Source: Poa pratensis (lineage: Eukaryota; Streptophyta; Magnoliopsida; Poales; Poaceae). From it: 64,000 nt of DNA. The position numbers and the translations under genes are program-made. Shown here piece after piece: positions 22,927 to 36,773 of the stretch. The stretch's first letter is position 1, and each line of letters opens with the position of its first letter. The notes beneath the pieces were generated by a model, which worked only from the letters and a program-made list of their open reading frames with translations, had not been told where the DNA came from and made no database searches. The stretch covers positions 126,330,914 to 126,394,913 of the forward strand of contig CAMZMU010000063.1 in the NCBI GenBank assembly GCA_947311845.1, in the 5' to 3' direction.

Positions 22927-25900
22927 TGACTGCTTAATGAAACACACGTTCGTCGGGAGAACCAAAGAGGAAGGTATGAAATCAAGGTTATCGAACCAGT
23001 AGGAGCAGTAGCACTTCAGAAGGTTGTTGGCGGCGGAATATGGCACGGCGCAACACCAGAGATTCCGGAGCCGACGTGGAACCTGCACACAATACAATCA
23101 AACTACTTTGTCCCAACGAAACAGTGAGGTTGTCAATCTCACCGGCTTGCTGAAAACCAAGGATTAAACGTATGGTGTGGAAAATAGTGTTTAATTGCAG
23201 AAAGTAAAAGAGAACAATTGTTTGCAGTTTGGTGGTTTTATCAGTGTAAAAGAATGGACTGGGATCCACAGTTCACTAGTGGTGTCACTCCATAAAAATA
23301 AACGAAATATTGGGTAAACAAATTACAGCTGGGCAATTGATAAAATATTGAGCGCATGACAATGCATACATAAATGACAAGATGGCTAACATGATATTTA
23401 ATGGGGCATTACGACAAAATACATAGACCGTTATCCAACCGCATCTGTGACAAATAATCTACCTTCAGGTTGACATCTGTGTTCACCATCAGTATTAAGT
23501 TGCAAGTAACGGATAATCACATTAAGCAATGTGCGTAAAGTAAACAAATACATATGACCATGGACACAGCATTGTTATGTTACCCCTAATAGCAATAGCA
23601 CATCCACAATCTTATGCGTTGCTGTCACTCGCCCAGATTACTGGAGACTGAACCCACTATCTAGTATAAATACTCCCTCTTGGAGTTACAAGCATCTACT
23701 TGGCCAAAACATCTAATAGTAACGGAAAGCATGCAAGATCATAAATAACATGTATCATAGATTAATAATCAACTTGATCATAGTATTCAATATTCATCGG
23801 ATCCCAGCAAACACAACATGTAGCATTACAATAAGATGATCTTGATCATGTTAGGCAGCTCACAAGATCTAAACATGATGGTACAAAGTGGAGAGACAAC
23901 CATCTAGCTACTGCTATGGACCCGTAGTCCAAGGATGAACTACTCACGCATCACTCCGGAGACAGGCATGGTGATGTAGAGCCCTCCGGTGATGATTCCC
24001 CTCTCCGGCAGAGTGCCGGGAACAGGTTCTGGACCCTCCCAAGCTAGGGTTGACGACGGCGGCGCCTCTGGAACTTTTCGTGGAATATGACTCGGGTGTT
24101 TAGGGTTTTCGCATCGGGAGGAATAAGTAGGCGAAAGGGCGGCGGCTGGAGACCCCCGAGGGGCCCACATGCACCCTCGGCGCGGCAGGAGGGGGAGCCG
24201 CGCCCAGCCCACGTGTGGGGCCCTCGTGGCTCTGCTTCGTCTCTTCTTTGGACTCCGTGTGTGTCTCGATAAAATAGGGACCTCCGTAAATTTTTCGTCT
24301 GTCGGCCCAGTGGAAACCAGGGTACCACGGGCCGGCCTGCTCAAGCCCACGACATTTCACTGATGATTTCGCCAAGTGCGCCTGGCGCGCCTCGCGAGGC
24401 GCTACCCCTCGCGAGGGCCCTCTCCATCGAAGGGAAATTCTGCTAAGGACCAGACGATGGCCTCGAGAGGACCTTTCCCTCGAGAGGCCTCTTCTACAAC
24501 CGAAATACCGCTAAGTCCGGGCACCGAGATGCGCCCCCTCGCGAGGTTCCTTCCAGAGGAAGAAAACTCTGTCTCCCTGACAGAGCGCACACGGCCTCTG
24601 CGTCCGTCGCAGAGTGACGCGCACGTCTGCGCGCGACGACGCCCGCGCTGCAGTTGCCTCTTTCGTGCTAAAGGTGGTCAACAAAGCAGCAACAAGCAAA
24701 GCGGACTACAAGAATTGCCATTTTGGTGCTAAGGGGACCGTGGTCCGCTACGTGCCAAGGCAACGTCACGTGGGGCACGACGCAGAGCTCTGCAGCGCAG
24801 GCTTATCGTCCTTGGACGGTGGCTTGATATGTCTCTAACGTATCTATAATTTTTGATGTTCCATGCTTGTTTTATACCAATTGCTACATGTTTTGCATCT
24901 ACTTTATATCACTTTTATACATTTTTTGGGACTAACCTATTAACAAGATGCCGAAGTGCCAGTTCCTGTTTTCTGCTGTTTTTGTATTCTAGAAAAGCTA
25001 GCCTGGAAATATTCTCGGAATTGGACGAAACTTCACGGGGATCCCTATTTTACCGAAAGACACCAGATGGAGCAAAGGAGCAACAGAGGAGGGCCACCAG
25101 GAGGCCACACGCACCCAGGGCGCGGGTCACCCCCCTGGCGCGCCCTGGGGTGGTGTGGGCCCCTCGGGGGTCTCCAGCCGCCGCCCTTTCGCCTATTTAT
25201 TCCACCCAAGAAAATAACCCTAAGTGCCTGAGCAATATCCACGAAAAGTTCCAGAGACGCCGCCGCCGTCAACCCTAGCTCGGGAGGGTCCAGAACCTCT
25301 TCCCGGCACCCTGCCGGAGAGGGGAATCGTCACCGGAGGCTTCTACATCGCCATGTCTGCCTCCGGAGTGATGCGTGAGTAGTTCATCCTTGGACTACGG
25401 GTCCATAGCAGTAGCTAGATGGTTGTCTCTCCTATTTGTGCCATCATGTTTAGATCTTATGAGCTGCCCTACATGATCAAGATCATATTATTGTAATGCT
25501 ACATGTTGTGTTTGCTATCCGATGAATATTGAATACTATGTCAAGTTGATTATCAATCTATGCCCTATGTTATTTATGATCTTGCATGCTTTCCGTTACT
25601 AGTAGATGCTTTGGCCAATGATACGTCTCCAACGTATCTATAATTTTTGATGTTCCATGTTTGTTTTATACCAATTGCTACATGTTTTGCATCTACTTTA
25701 TGTCACTTTTATACATTTTTTGGGACTAACCTATTAACAAGATGCCGAAGTGCCAGTTCCTATTTTCTGCTGTTTTTGTATTCCAGAAAAGCTAGTCTGG
25801 AAATATTCTCGGAATTGGACGAAATTTCACGGACATCCCTATTTTTCCAGAAGACACCATATGGAGCAAAGAAGCAACGGAGGAGGCCCACAGGGAAGCC

Positions 25901-28900
25901 ACACGCCACTAGGGCGCGGGCCCCCCTCCTGCCGCGCCCTAGTATGGTGTGGGCCCCTGGTGGCTCTAGGTTAATAGTGCCAGAAACAATTGCTTGTACG
26001 TCACACGTCAGTTGGGAACCCCAAGAGGAAGGTATGATGAGTGCAGCAGTAAGTTTTCCCTCAGTATGAAACCAAGGTTTAATCGACCAGTAGGAAAACG
26101 AGGTTTGCTTCGAAGGTGTTGGTGAAGGAGTGTAGTGCGGCGCAACACCAGGGATTCCGGTGCCAACGTGGAACCTGCACAACACAATCAAATTACTTTG
26201 CCCCAACTTAACAGTGAGGTTGTCAATCTCACCGGCTTGCTGAAAACAAAGGGTTAAACGTATCGAATGGAAATGATGTTTGTTTGCATAAAACAGTAGA
26301 GAACAATGATTGCAGTAGATTGTATTTCAGATGTAAAAGAATGGACCGGGGTCCACAGTTCACTAGTGGTGTCTCTCCAATAAGATAACTAACATGCTGG
26401 GTAAACAAATTACAGCTGGGCAATTGACAATTGATAAGTGCATATAACATGCATGTGTGAGCTGTGGTGTCTACTATGAGATTCATTTGGGCATTACGAC
26501 AAAGTACATAGACCGCTATCCAGCATGCATCTATGCCTAAATAGTCCACTTTCCGGTTAACATCCGTACCCCTTCCAGTATTAAGTTGCAAGCAACAGAC
26601 AATTGCATTAAGTAATGTGCGTAATGTAAACAATACATTCATCCTTGAATAAAGCATTGCTGTTTTACCCCTAGTGGCAACAACACATCTACAACCTTAG
26701 AACTTGCTGTCACTATCCCAGGTTAAATAGAGGTTGAACCCAACTATCATGCATAAATACCCCCTCTTGGAGTTACAAGTATTCACGTGGCCAAGGCTTC
26801 AACAAGTAACGGAGAGCATGCAAGATCACAAATGACATAGACATGATAATATAATATTCAGCTCCACATAGGTATCAATATAAGTCAGATCCCAGCAAAC
26901 ACAACATGTAGCATTACAATAAGATGATCTTGATCATGATAGGCAGCTCACAAGATCTAAACATGATGGCACAAGTGGAGAAGACAACCATCTAGCTACT
27001 GCTATGGACCCATAGTCCAAGGATGAACTACTCACGCATCACTCCGGAGGCGGGCATGGCGATGTAGAGCCCTCCGGTGATGATTCCCCTCTCCGGCAGG
27101 GTGCCGGGAAGAGCTTCAGAACCCCCCGAGTTAGGGTTGACGACGGCGGCGGCAGCGAATATGTTCTGGATGAAAGGCTCGGTGTTTTAGGGTTTTCGCG
27201 TCTCGGGGAATAAATAGGCGAAGGGGCGATGTCGGCGGACCCCCGAGGGGCCCAAACCACCAGGCGCGGCGTGGGCCCAGCCGCGCCACCTGGTGGTTTG
27301 GCCACCTCGTGGCTCTTCGTCTCTCCTTCGGACTCCGTGTACGTGCTGGAAAAATAGGGACTGGCCTTTTGTTTCGTGCAATTCCGAGAATATTTCCAGA
27401 AGTAACTTTCTGAAACCAAAAACAGCAGAAAACAGGGAACTGGCACTGTGGCATCTTGTTAATAGGTTAGTCCCAGAAAATGCATAAAAGTGATACGAAG
27501 TGTATATAAAACATGTAGCAAATGGTATAATATAAGCATGGAACAGCAGAAATTATGGATACGTTGGAGACGTATCAAGCATCCCCAAGCTTAGTTCTAC
27601 TCGTCCTCGAGTAGGTAAAACGATAACAACAAATAATTTCTGAGGAGACATGCTTTCACACAATCTTGATCAATATATTGCAAGGCTCATGTCATGAATG
27701 AAGTGACTCAAAGCAATGATCTATAGTTTGCTAACAAATAGATAAAGAGTAAACAATGAATCATATAAGCAAAAACTTTTCATGAATAGTACTTTCAAGA
27801 CAAGCATCAAAAAGTTTTGCATAAGAGGTAACTCATAAAGCAATAGATTCAAAGTAAAAGGCATTGAAGCAACACAAAGGATGATTAAGTTTCAGCATTT
27901 GCTTTCAACTTGTAACATGTATATCTCATGGATAGTTGTCAACATAAAGCAATATAACAAGTGCAATAAGTAAATATGTAAGAATCAATGCACACAAAGT
28001 TGACACAAGTGTTTGCTTCTAAGATAGAAAGGAGTAGGTAAACTGACTCAACATAAAGTAAAAGATAGGCCCTTCGCAGAGGGAAGCAGGGATTAAATCA
28101 TGTGCTAGAGCTTTTTAAGTTTTCGAAAGCATATAGAGAGCACAAAATAAGTATTTGAGAGGTGTTTGTTGTTGTCAACGAATGGTAGTGGGCACTCTAA
28201 CCCCCTTGTCAACCAGACTTTCAAAGAGCGGCTCCCATGAAGGACGTTATCTCTACCAGCAAGGTAGATCATCCCTCTTCTCTTTTGTTTACACATGTAT
28301 TTTAGTTTCTTTATAGATGACACTCCTCCCAACCTTTTGCTTACACAAGCCATGGCTAACCGAATCCTCGGGTGCCTTCCAACATTCACATACCATGGAG
28401 GAGTGTCTATTGCAAAATTAAGTTGCTTACTGATAAATCAGGGCAAAACATGTGAAGAGAATTATTAATGAAAGTTGTAATTAATTGGGGCTGGGCACCC
28501 CGTTGCCAGCTCTTTTTGCAAATTATTGGATAAGCGGATGTATATGCCACTAGTCCATTGGTGAAAGTCTGTCAGAAGTAAATGACAAGATTGAAAGATA
28601 AAACACCACATACTTCCTCATGAGCTATAAAACATTGACACAAATAAGGAGTAATAAAGTTTTGAATAGTTTAAAGGTAGCACATGAAATATTTACTTGG
28701 AATGGCAGGAAATACCACATAGTAGGTAGGTATGGTGGACACAAATGGCATGGGTTTTGGCTCAAGTTTTGGATGCACGAGAAGCATTCCCTCTCAGTAC
28801 AGAGTTTAGGCTAGCAAGGTTGTTTGAAGCAAACACAAGTATAAACCGGTACAGCAAGAATCACATAAAAACATATTGCAAGTATTATAAGACTCTACAC

Positions 28901-29509
28901 TGTCTTCCTTGTTGCTCAAACATTTTACCAGAAAATATCTAGACCTTAGAGAGAACAAATATGCATCCCAAGTCTCAACAAGCTCTACGGTAGTTCTCCA
29001 CTACTAGGCTTTAACTACATGATGCAAGAGCTTAAACATGATCTACTTGAGAGCTCAAAACAATTGCAAAGCATCAAATCAAAACAAGACAATGATCTAC
29101 AAGAATGCATATGTCTTTTCCAATACCAACTACTACATGTAGCATTTTCTTTCTTCCAAACAAACACCAATAATTTATTTAAACATAAACTCTCCAAATG
29201 ATAATATAATGCAGCAAGAGAGTATTTATAAACAAGTGCTAACAGCTCGAAGAGATGCATGAAAAACAGGAGCTAAAAGCACTGCAGTAGCTAGTTAAGA
29301 ATACTCAACAAATATAAGTGAAGAACATGAGTATTCACATGAAAAAGCGGAGCGTGTCTCTCTCCCACACAAGGATTGCTAGGATCCGAATTTATTCAAA
29401 CAAAAACAAAAATAAAAACACACAGACGCTCCAAGTAAAGCGCATAAGATGTGAAAGAATTAAAATATAGTTTCACTAGAGATGACCTGATAAGTTTGTT
29501 GATGAAGAA

Positions 29510-29595
29510 GGGGATGCCTTGGGCATCCCCAAGCTTAGACGCTTGAGTCTCTCTGAATATGGTTGGGATGAACCACGGGGGCATCCCCAAGCTTA
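29510..29595 (-). repeat. Polypurine-like AAGCTTGGGGATG hairpins inside element C
   Basis: GGGGATGCCTTGGGCATCCCC (29511-29531) forms a stem. Each side carries AAGCTTGGGGATG, the same words found at the polypurine tracts. Equivalent hairpins occur in B (32624-32705) and A (40549-40627). Confidence 0.7.
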
Positions 29596-30199
29596 GGCTT
29601 TTCACTCTTCTTGATCACATAATATCACCCTTCTCGCTTGATCCTTGAAAACTTCCTTCACACCAAACTCAAGACAGTTCTCATTAGAGGGTTAGTGCAT
29701 AATCAAAAATTCTCATATTCTGTAATGATACAATCAATCCCAAAGCTTCTGGACATTAGCTACAGCCACCAATGCTTTGTGGAGCAAAGAAATCCACACA
29801 AACACAGTAAAAGAGCGAATGCAAAACAAAAGGCAGAATCTGTCAAAAACAGAACAGTCTGGAATGACGAATTTTTTCGAGGCACTTAAGTTGCTCAGAT
29901 GGATCTGGCCTAAAATAATGAAAGTTGCGTACATATCTCAGGAATATGCGTGATTTTTCTCAGAATTTTTTGAATTTTCTACAGGGAGATAAGCTCAAAT
30001 CCGTGACAGCTAAAAATCTGTCACTGCGCAGAAATCCAAATCTTGCATCAACTTTCAATATAGAACTTTACTTGGCACAACATTGCGATAAAATAAAGAT
30101 ACAAAGGAGTTGCTACAGAAGTAACAAAATCCTTGACTCAAAGAAAACAAAAATAACAGCAAATAAAAACGATGGGTTGTCTCCCATAAGCGCTTTTCT

Positions 30200-30877
30200 T
30201 TAACGCCTTTCAGCTAGGCGCAGAAAGTGAAAATCAAGTGTTGTCAAGTGAAGAACATCAACGGAGAGTTTAGAAGTTTTCTCAACGATGCATTGCACTT
30301 TATCTATGTAAGTTTCAGAAACTCCCCTTTCATTACTTTTAGGTAAACTATCCTCATCAAATAAATTTTCAGGCACAATCCAATTAAAGTTCTTTTCTAG
30401 TGCCTCATGCATTCCTGCAATCTTAAAAGGAATTGGTATTTTATTCTCTCCTTCATAACTAGTTTCTTTAGTGTACTTGGATCTTTCCTTCTCTAATTTT
30501 TCAAGTATATTGGCGATATCAATGTAATAACCAAGCATCCTATATTGCATAAAAACTTTTCTAGCTTCACTAGCTACATCTCCAAATTCTTTGAGAAGGG
30601 TTTCTAAAACAAAATCTTTCTTTTCCCCCTCTTCCATATCATGAAGTCTAAGAAACATATGCTGCATTATAGGGTTAAGGTTAACAAACCTAGCTTCAAG
30701 CATGTGGACTAAGGAGGCAGCAGCAATTTCATAATTAGGGGCAAGTTCTACCAAGGATCTATCTTCAAAATCTTTCAGCTTGCTAACATGACTAAAAAAT
30801 TCTTCAATGTTGTCTCTTCCGATGATAGACCCACTACCCACAGATATTTCTTTTAAAGTGTACTTAGGGAGAGGCAT
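30200..30877 (-). CDS. Conserved-looking ORF of the non-autonomous retrotransposon, function unknown
   Basis: A 225-residue ORF starting MPLPKYTLKE. It sits just downstream of the primer-binding site of element C, where gag would be expected, but no gag, protease, reverse transcriptase or integrase motif is visible. The protein is mostly helical in character with a charged stretch (LEKLEKERSKYTK) and many Leu/Glu/Lys residues, and has no signal peptide or membrane segment. The ATG at 30877 is the first in frame; the frame extends upstream only through a low-complexity Phe/Tyr stretch. The intact frame among decayed neighbours suggests it was maintained until recent insertion. It may be a divergent gag-like or structural protein, or an acquired gene; this is inference. 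Confidence 0.5.
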   Translation of the reverse strand: MPLPKYTLKEISVGSGSIIGRDNIEEFFSHVSKLKDFEDRSLVELAPNYEIAAASLVHMLEARFVNLNPIMQHMFLRLHDMEEGEKKDFVLETLLKEFGDVASEARKVFMQYRMLGYYIDIANILEKLEKERSKYTKETSYEGENKIPIPFKIAGMHEALEKNFNWIVPENLFDEDSLPKSNERGVSETYIDKVQCIVEKTSKLSVDVLHLTTLDFHFLRLAERR

Positions 30878-32409
30878 GATAAAATAATAAAAACTAAACA
30901 GAAAATAAACTAGATGCAAGTAACTAATTTTTTTGTGTTTTTGATATAGAGAAAGCAAACAAAACAAAATAAAAATAAACTAAGCAAGACAAGTAACTAA
31001 TTTTTTTGTGTTTTTGATAAGAGAGCAAACAAGACTAAATAAAAATAAACTAAGCAAGACAAATAACAAAGTAAAGAGATTGGGTGTGAGAGACTCCCCT
31101 TGCAGAAGCAATTCTGTTTTCCCCGGCAACGGCGCCAGAAAACGTTGTTGGTGGCTCTAGGTTAATAGTGCCAGAAACAATTGCTTGTACGTCACACGTC
31201 AGTTGGGAACCCCAAGAGGAAGGTATGATGAGTGCAGCAGTAAGTTTTCCCTCAGTATGAAACCAAGGTTTAATCGGACCAGTAGGAAAACGAGGTTTGC
31301 TTCGAAGGTGTTGGTGGAGGAGTGTAGTGCGGCGCAACACCAGGGATTCCGGTGCCAACGTGGAACCTGCACAACACAATCAAACTACTTTGCCCCAACT
31401 TAACAGTGAGGTTGTCAATCTCACCGGCTTGCTGAAAACAAAGGGTTAAACGTATCGAATGGAAGATGATGTTTGTTTGCATAAAACAGTAGAGAACAAT
31501 GATTGCAGTAGATTGTATTTCAGATGTAAAAGAATGGACCGGGGTCCACAGTTCACTAGTGGTGTCTCTCCAATAAGATAACTAACATGCTGGGTAAACA
31601 AATTACAGCTGGGCAATTGACAATTGATAAGTGCATATAACATGCATGTGTGAGCTGTGGTGTCTACTATGAGATTCATTTGGGCATTACGACAAAGTAC
31701 ATAGACCGCTATCCAGCATGCATCTATGCCTAAATAGTCCACTTTCCGGTTAACATCCGTACCCCTTCCAGTATTAAGTTGCAAGCAACAGACAATTGCA
31801 TTAAGTAATGTGCGTAATGTAAACAATACATTCATCCTTGAATAAAGCATTGCTGTTTTACCCCTAGTGGCAACAACACATCTACAACCTTAGAACTTGC
31901 TGTCACTATCCCAGGTTAAATAGAGGTTGAACCCAACTATCATGCATAAATACCCCCTCTTGGAGTTACAAGTATTCACGTGGCCAAGGCTTCAACAAGT
32001 AACGGAGAGCATGCAAGATCACAAATGACATAGACATGATAATATAATATTCAGCTCCACATAGGTATCAATATAAGTCAGATCCCAGCAAACACAACAT
32101 GTAGCATTACAATAAGATGATCTTGATCATGATAGGCAGCTCACAAGATCTAAACATGATGGCACAAGTGGAGAAGACAACCATCTAGCTACTGCTATGG
32201 ACCCATAGTCCAAGGATGAACTACTCACGCATCACTCCGGAGCGGGCATGGCGATGTAGAGCCCTCCGGTGATGATTCCCCTCTCCGGCAGGGTGCCGGG
32301 AAGAGCTTCAGGAACCCCCGAGTTAGGGTTGACGACGGCGGCGGCAGCGAATATGTTCTGGATGAAAGGCTCGGTGTTTTAGGGTTTTCGCGTCTCGGGG
32401 AATAAATAG

Positions 32410-35400
32410 CTCGGAGGGTCCAGACGGAAATCATGAACACCTTAGTATATACAGTGGCTAATGTTGAGTAAAAATTATAAAACTTGTCAATGCTTGAACA
32501 TGAGTGGATTTTATTTAATGAGTACTAACCCTACTAATGAGTTTTGTGAAGTTTTATGTGGATGTAGCTTATAAGATCTAATCAATATGGTGATATGAGA
32601 TGAATAAGAAGACGCAAGAGCTCAAGCTTGGGGATGTGTAGGTGCATCCCAAGAACATATTCAAGAAGATACAATCATCTAAGCTTGGGGATGCCCGAGT
32701 CATCCCCCTATTCATCAACTAACATGAGGTTGTCTCGTTCATACTCTATATTACCCGTCCACATGATATGTATTGTCTTAACTTGTATTATAATTGCTTT
32801 TATATGTCTTGGTTTTACCTTCTTTAGTTTTATTAGACTCTTATTTGGTTTTTATTGCTTCTTTACTTTCACTTATAAATTCAAAACAACAAAAATATTT
32901 TCTTTTGTTTTGCTTCTTTGTTTGGTTCTTTATTTTATTTTATTGGTTTTACTTTTGTTTTTTTTAGAGTTTTCCTTGCTGTAGCTAGCATGTTTAGGTC
33001 TTGTTTAGCCTCTGGTCTTTTAGTTTATCAAAAATAAAGTACCAAGTTTTACCCATTTAGCTTAGTTGATACATATAAAAAGTGATTTTCTGTTTTCGGT
33101 ATCTACTGCTTATTGCGCGATTTTTCATATTTTACTGGAAGCTCTAAAAATCACGAAAAAATTATGATGTTGTAGCACCTAATCCTCTGCATGTACAAAA
33201 ATTGGCTAAAATTTCGGACATGTTTAAGTGCACCTAAAAATTGCGTTTTCCAGCTGCTGTTTTTCTGGACAGATTCTGACTTTTGTTGCAAGAGTGGCCT
33301 CTTTTCGTTTTCATTTGATTTTTAATGGTTCTTACCTTTCATTTATAAGTTGGCCATTTAAGCAACCTTTCTGTAACTTAAAAAAAAATTTATTTGGTTT
33401 AATAGTAGCACTTGGGAAATATTATCTATTGTACTAATGTCTAACCGCAGAAAAGAATGAGAAAGTTTTTGTGTTGAAGTTTTTTCACAGAGAATGAAGG
33501 AACACCAAACTATGGAATATTGAAGAATACCAAAGTCATAAGCTTGGGGATGTCCCCGCATCCCTCTTCATCAATAACCCCACTGTTTGCAAACCTTTAA
33601 ACTTTGTTTTTTGAGCAACATAGGAACTTAACTAAACTTGAAGCGGCTGTATTTTATTATCTATTTATCTTAGCATCAAACACCAGTTACATTAATAAGT
33701 GGATCGTCACATATTTTATTTATCCTCTGTTTTCAATGTTTACTTGGTTAATGGATTACTTGTTGAAACTTAAAAATGATGTGTGAATAATACTGTTTAG
33801 TAGTTTATGTTTTCTTATGGTTAGTCTCAACTAGCTAATAGTGCATATTATGTTATTTTGATATCAACATGCATTGTCCTGTTCATAAGATGGTATGGTA
33901 TTGTGGTATCCTCCTCTGAATAATTCACTTGAATCGACTTGGCACATGCTCACACATGTTATGACTGAAAAAAAAAGTCAATTAAGCCTTGATGATTTAT
34001 TTTGCTTCAGAGTTCTTGTATCACTTTTATGCCTCAATTAATTTCATTTTGTCGCAAGCATGATTATGACGGTTATTGCTCTCTTGATTGTCGCTTCCCA
34101 GTCTATTGCTAGCCTCCACTTGTACTGAGGGGAATGCTGCTCGTGCTTCCAAATCCATGAAAACCAAGTTATCCCAAAGTGTCCACCATAAATACCTATG
34201 CATGGCATTTCAAACCATTCAAGTAAATTTTCATGTGCTACCTTTAAAACCTTCAAATTACTTCTCATTTGTGTCAATGTTTTATAGCTCATGAGGAAGT
34301 ATGTGGTGTTTTCTCTTTCAACCTTGTCATTACTCATGACAGACTTTCAACCAATGGACTAGTGGCATATACATCCGCTTATCCAATAATTTTGCAAAAA
34401 GAGCTGGCAAATGGGTGCCCAGTCCCAATTAATTACAACTTTCATTAATAATTCTCTTCACATGTTTTGCCCTGATTTATCAGTAAGCAACTTAATTTGC
34501 AAATAGACACTCCTCCATGGTATGTGAATGTTGGAAGGCACCCGAGGATTCGGTTAGCCATGGCTTGTGTAAGCAAAGGTTGGAGGAGTGTCATCCATAA
34601 TGAAACTAAAATACATGTGTAAACAAAAGAGAAGAGGGATGATCTACCTTGCTGGTAGAAATAACGTCCTTCATGGGAGCCGCTCTTGAAAGTCTGGTTG
34701 ACAAGGGGGTTAGAGTGCCCACTGCCATTCGTTGACAACAACAAACACTTCCCAAAACAATTTTGCTTCTGTTTTAAAAATGAAAAGCTCTAGCACATGA
34801 TAATCCCTGCTTCCCTCTGCGAAGGGCCAATCTTTTATTTTCATGTTGAGTCACCATCCTTTCTTTGAGCACCTTCTCGAGAGCATAGTTGTCATTCTTA
34901 GTGTAATGTGCTTGTCCCAGAATGCGGTTAATTGTGATATAACTTTGATGCTTTTATCTTTGATATCTTTACTTCTAGTCTTCCCTTGAACTTCAGAGGT
35001 GCCTGGGCATTTATGTTTTGCTGTACAAATACGGGCAAGCGAGATACCACTCTACCATGCTTTATTATGGTCATTACAATCTTGTCGATGTTTTATAAAT
35101 TTCATATTATAACTCTTAGTTCGTTGATACTTTTCATTAGGAAACATGATTGCTAAGTTTTATTATCCATACATCATGCAATTGTTAAAGACCTGATCAT
35201 AGCATTTACAATCAAAAATTATTTTGTTATCATTTACCTACTCGAGGACGAGCAGGAATTAAGCTTGGGGATGTTGATACGTCCAAAACGTATCTATAAT
35301 TTTTGATTGTTTCATGCCATTTTTATGCTTTTAGCACTTGTTTTATATTAAGTTTATTATTTATTTGGACTAACCTACTAATAGTTGCAAAAGTGCACAA

Positions 35401-36773
35401 TGTTCTTGTTTTACTCTTTGATGTGTAGAAATTATCAAGAATACAAGAGGAAACCTTGTTGGAGTCGAATTGGGACTTTCCTGAAATCTGTCTGAGAACT
35501 TTTTACGAAGTTTGCCAGTTTGACCCTCGAAGATGACGTCAATTGGAGGTCTCCCCGAAAACAAAGTTGTCACAATTTTCCATACGAAGATTTTAAGCCC
35601 GAGATCAGCCCAATCGGAGTTCGGACGCGGCCTGGAGGCCCGTTTTGGTGGAACCCTAAAAGGGGGTGACGGAAATCCGAGAAGATATATAAAGGGAGGA
35701 AACCTAACTCGTGGAGGACTCCTCCACCCACGAATTTCCAGCCACCAAAGCCACGTTTTTGCCTCCCCCATGGATCCCATCTCCATGGGGGAGGGCTCCC
35801 TTGAAGCCATGAAGGAAGAGGGCTAAGGGGCGGTGCTCCCCCATGGAACCGGCGGCGCAGGAGGAGCCCCCTGCGCCACCGCCGGTGCCGGCGCCGCCCT
35901 GCGCCTCTCGCTGCCCTCTCCGCCGTCTTCACCGCCATCTCCATCACCATCTCCTCCTTGTATTCAGTGGTTCATCCTCCCACAAACCTCTGTACCGTCC
36001 TATGTAAACATGGTGTTTGATGCTATAATATTTATCCTATGATCTATGACATGTTTATGTAGTATATTTGTCTTTTGATTGCTTTGTTGAATGTCTATGG
36101 TTCATTAGAGTTGTATGTTGATATGGTACTGTCCTTTGGTGTCCATTATACTTGTGCGCGCATGGATCAACACCATAGGGTTAGTAGTATGTGCAAAGGA
36201 AAGGGGGTAGTCCTGCCGGAGTGACAGAAACCTGAGGGCTCAAACGGTTAGTTGCATGTATGGGAGTAAGAGGACCATAAACTTAAGGCTATGGTTGGGG
36301 AAACCTTAATGCATTGTTAGTATTTACGGATGTTTGCTAACAATCCAATCATATAGTACTTGTAAATCCCAAGTAGTGGAGTGCATGTATATTTAGCCTC
36401 TCCCACATTGAAAACTGCATCAAAGACATTGAACTAGATGTCTTCACTAATTAATCTTGGACAAAGCCACCACAATTACCACCACTTTTCCACACTCATG
36501 GTACTGTTAGTATATGGTTACTTAGTGTACTTTATTGCTGCAGCACTAACTTTTACTTTCTTGTATTTATTATCCTGCAAAACTATCTCTCATACCCGTA
36601 TTGCTACCGTAGTTTTATTTCCTAGATAATACAAACGTTTAGTGTGCGTAGAGTTGTATCAGTGGTTGATAGAACTTGAGAGAATACTTATCCTACCTTT
36701 AGCTCCTCGTTGGGTTCGACACTCTTACTTATCGAAAAGGCTACACGCGATCCCCTATACTTGTGGGTTATCA
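32410..36773 (+). mobile_element. LTR retrotransposon 'B' remnant (plus orientation), 5' part missing
   Basis: The 3' LTR is 35275-36773 (1,499 bp, TGATACGTCC...GGTTATCA), preceded by GAGGACGAGCAGG and AAGCTTGGGGATG as polypurine tract. The internal part (32410-35274) has no coding domains. It shares blocks with the interiors of A and C, such as the segment with CTCTGCGAAGGGCC near 34816. The 5' LTR and primer-binding site are gone. The left limit abuts the truncated LTR of element C. Flanking CCCC at 25954-25957 and 36774-36777 brackets C plus B as one inserted block. Confidence 0.75.
35275..36773 (+). repeat. 3' LTR of element B
   Basis: Bounded by TGATA and TATCA. The GC-rich middle (35530-35960) is the transcript leader-like portion and carries the longest frame of the LTR. 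This LTR is clearly diverged from those of A and C and represents a related but distinct family. Confidence 0.8.

Larger units (their letters stand above)
25958..32409 (-). mobile_element. LTR retrotransposon 'C' (minus orientation), 5' LTR truncated
   Basis: The 3' LTR is 25958-27577 and the 5' LTR is 31149-32409, nearly identical over their shared length. The 5' LTR stops abruptly at 32409, missing about 360 bp of its start. The primer-binding site is at 31120-31137 (minus strand TGGCGCCGTTGCCGGGGA, tRNA-Asp type). A polypurine tract AAGCTTGGGGATGC (minus) lies just inside the 3' LTR near 27580-27595. The internal region (about 3.5 kb) has no gag-pol but one long ORF (30200-30877). Confidence 0.85.

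Noticed and set aside
24825..26206. GC-rich ORFs inside LTRs (for example 24853-25278, 25647-26069)
   Set aside because: They recur in every copy of the LTR leader region with differing stops and do not resemble proteins.
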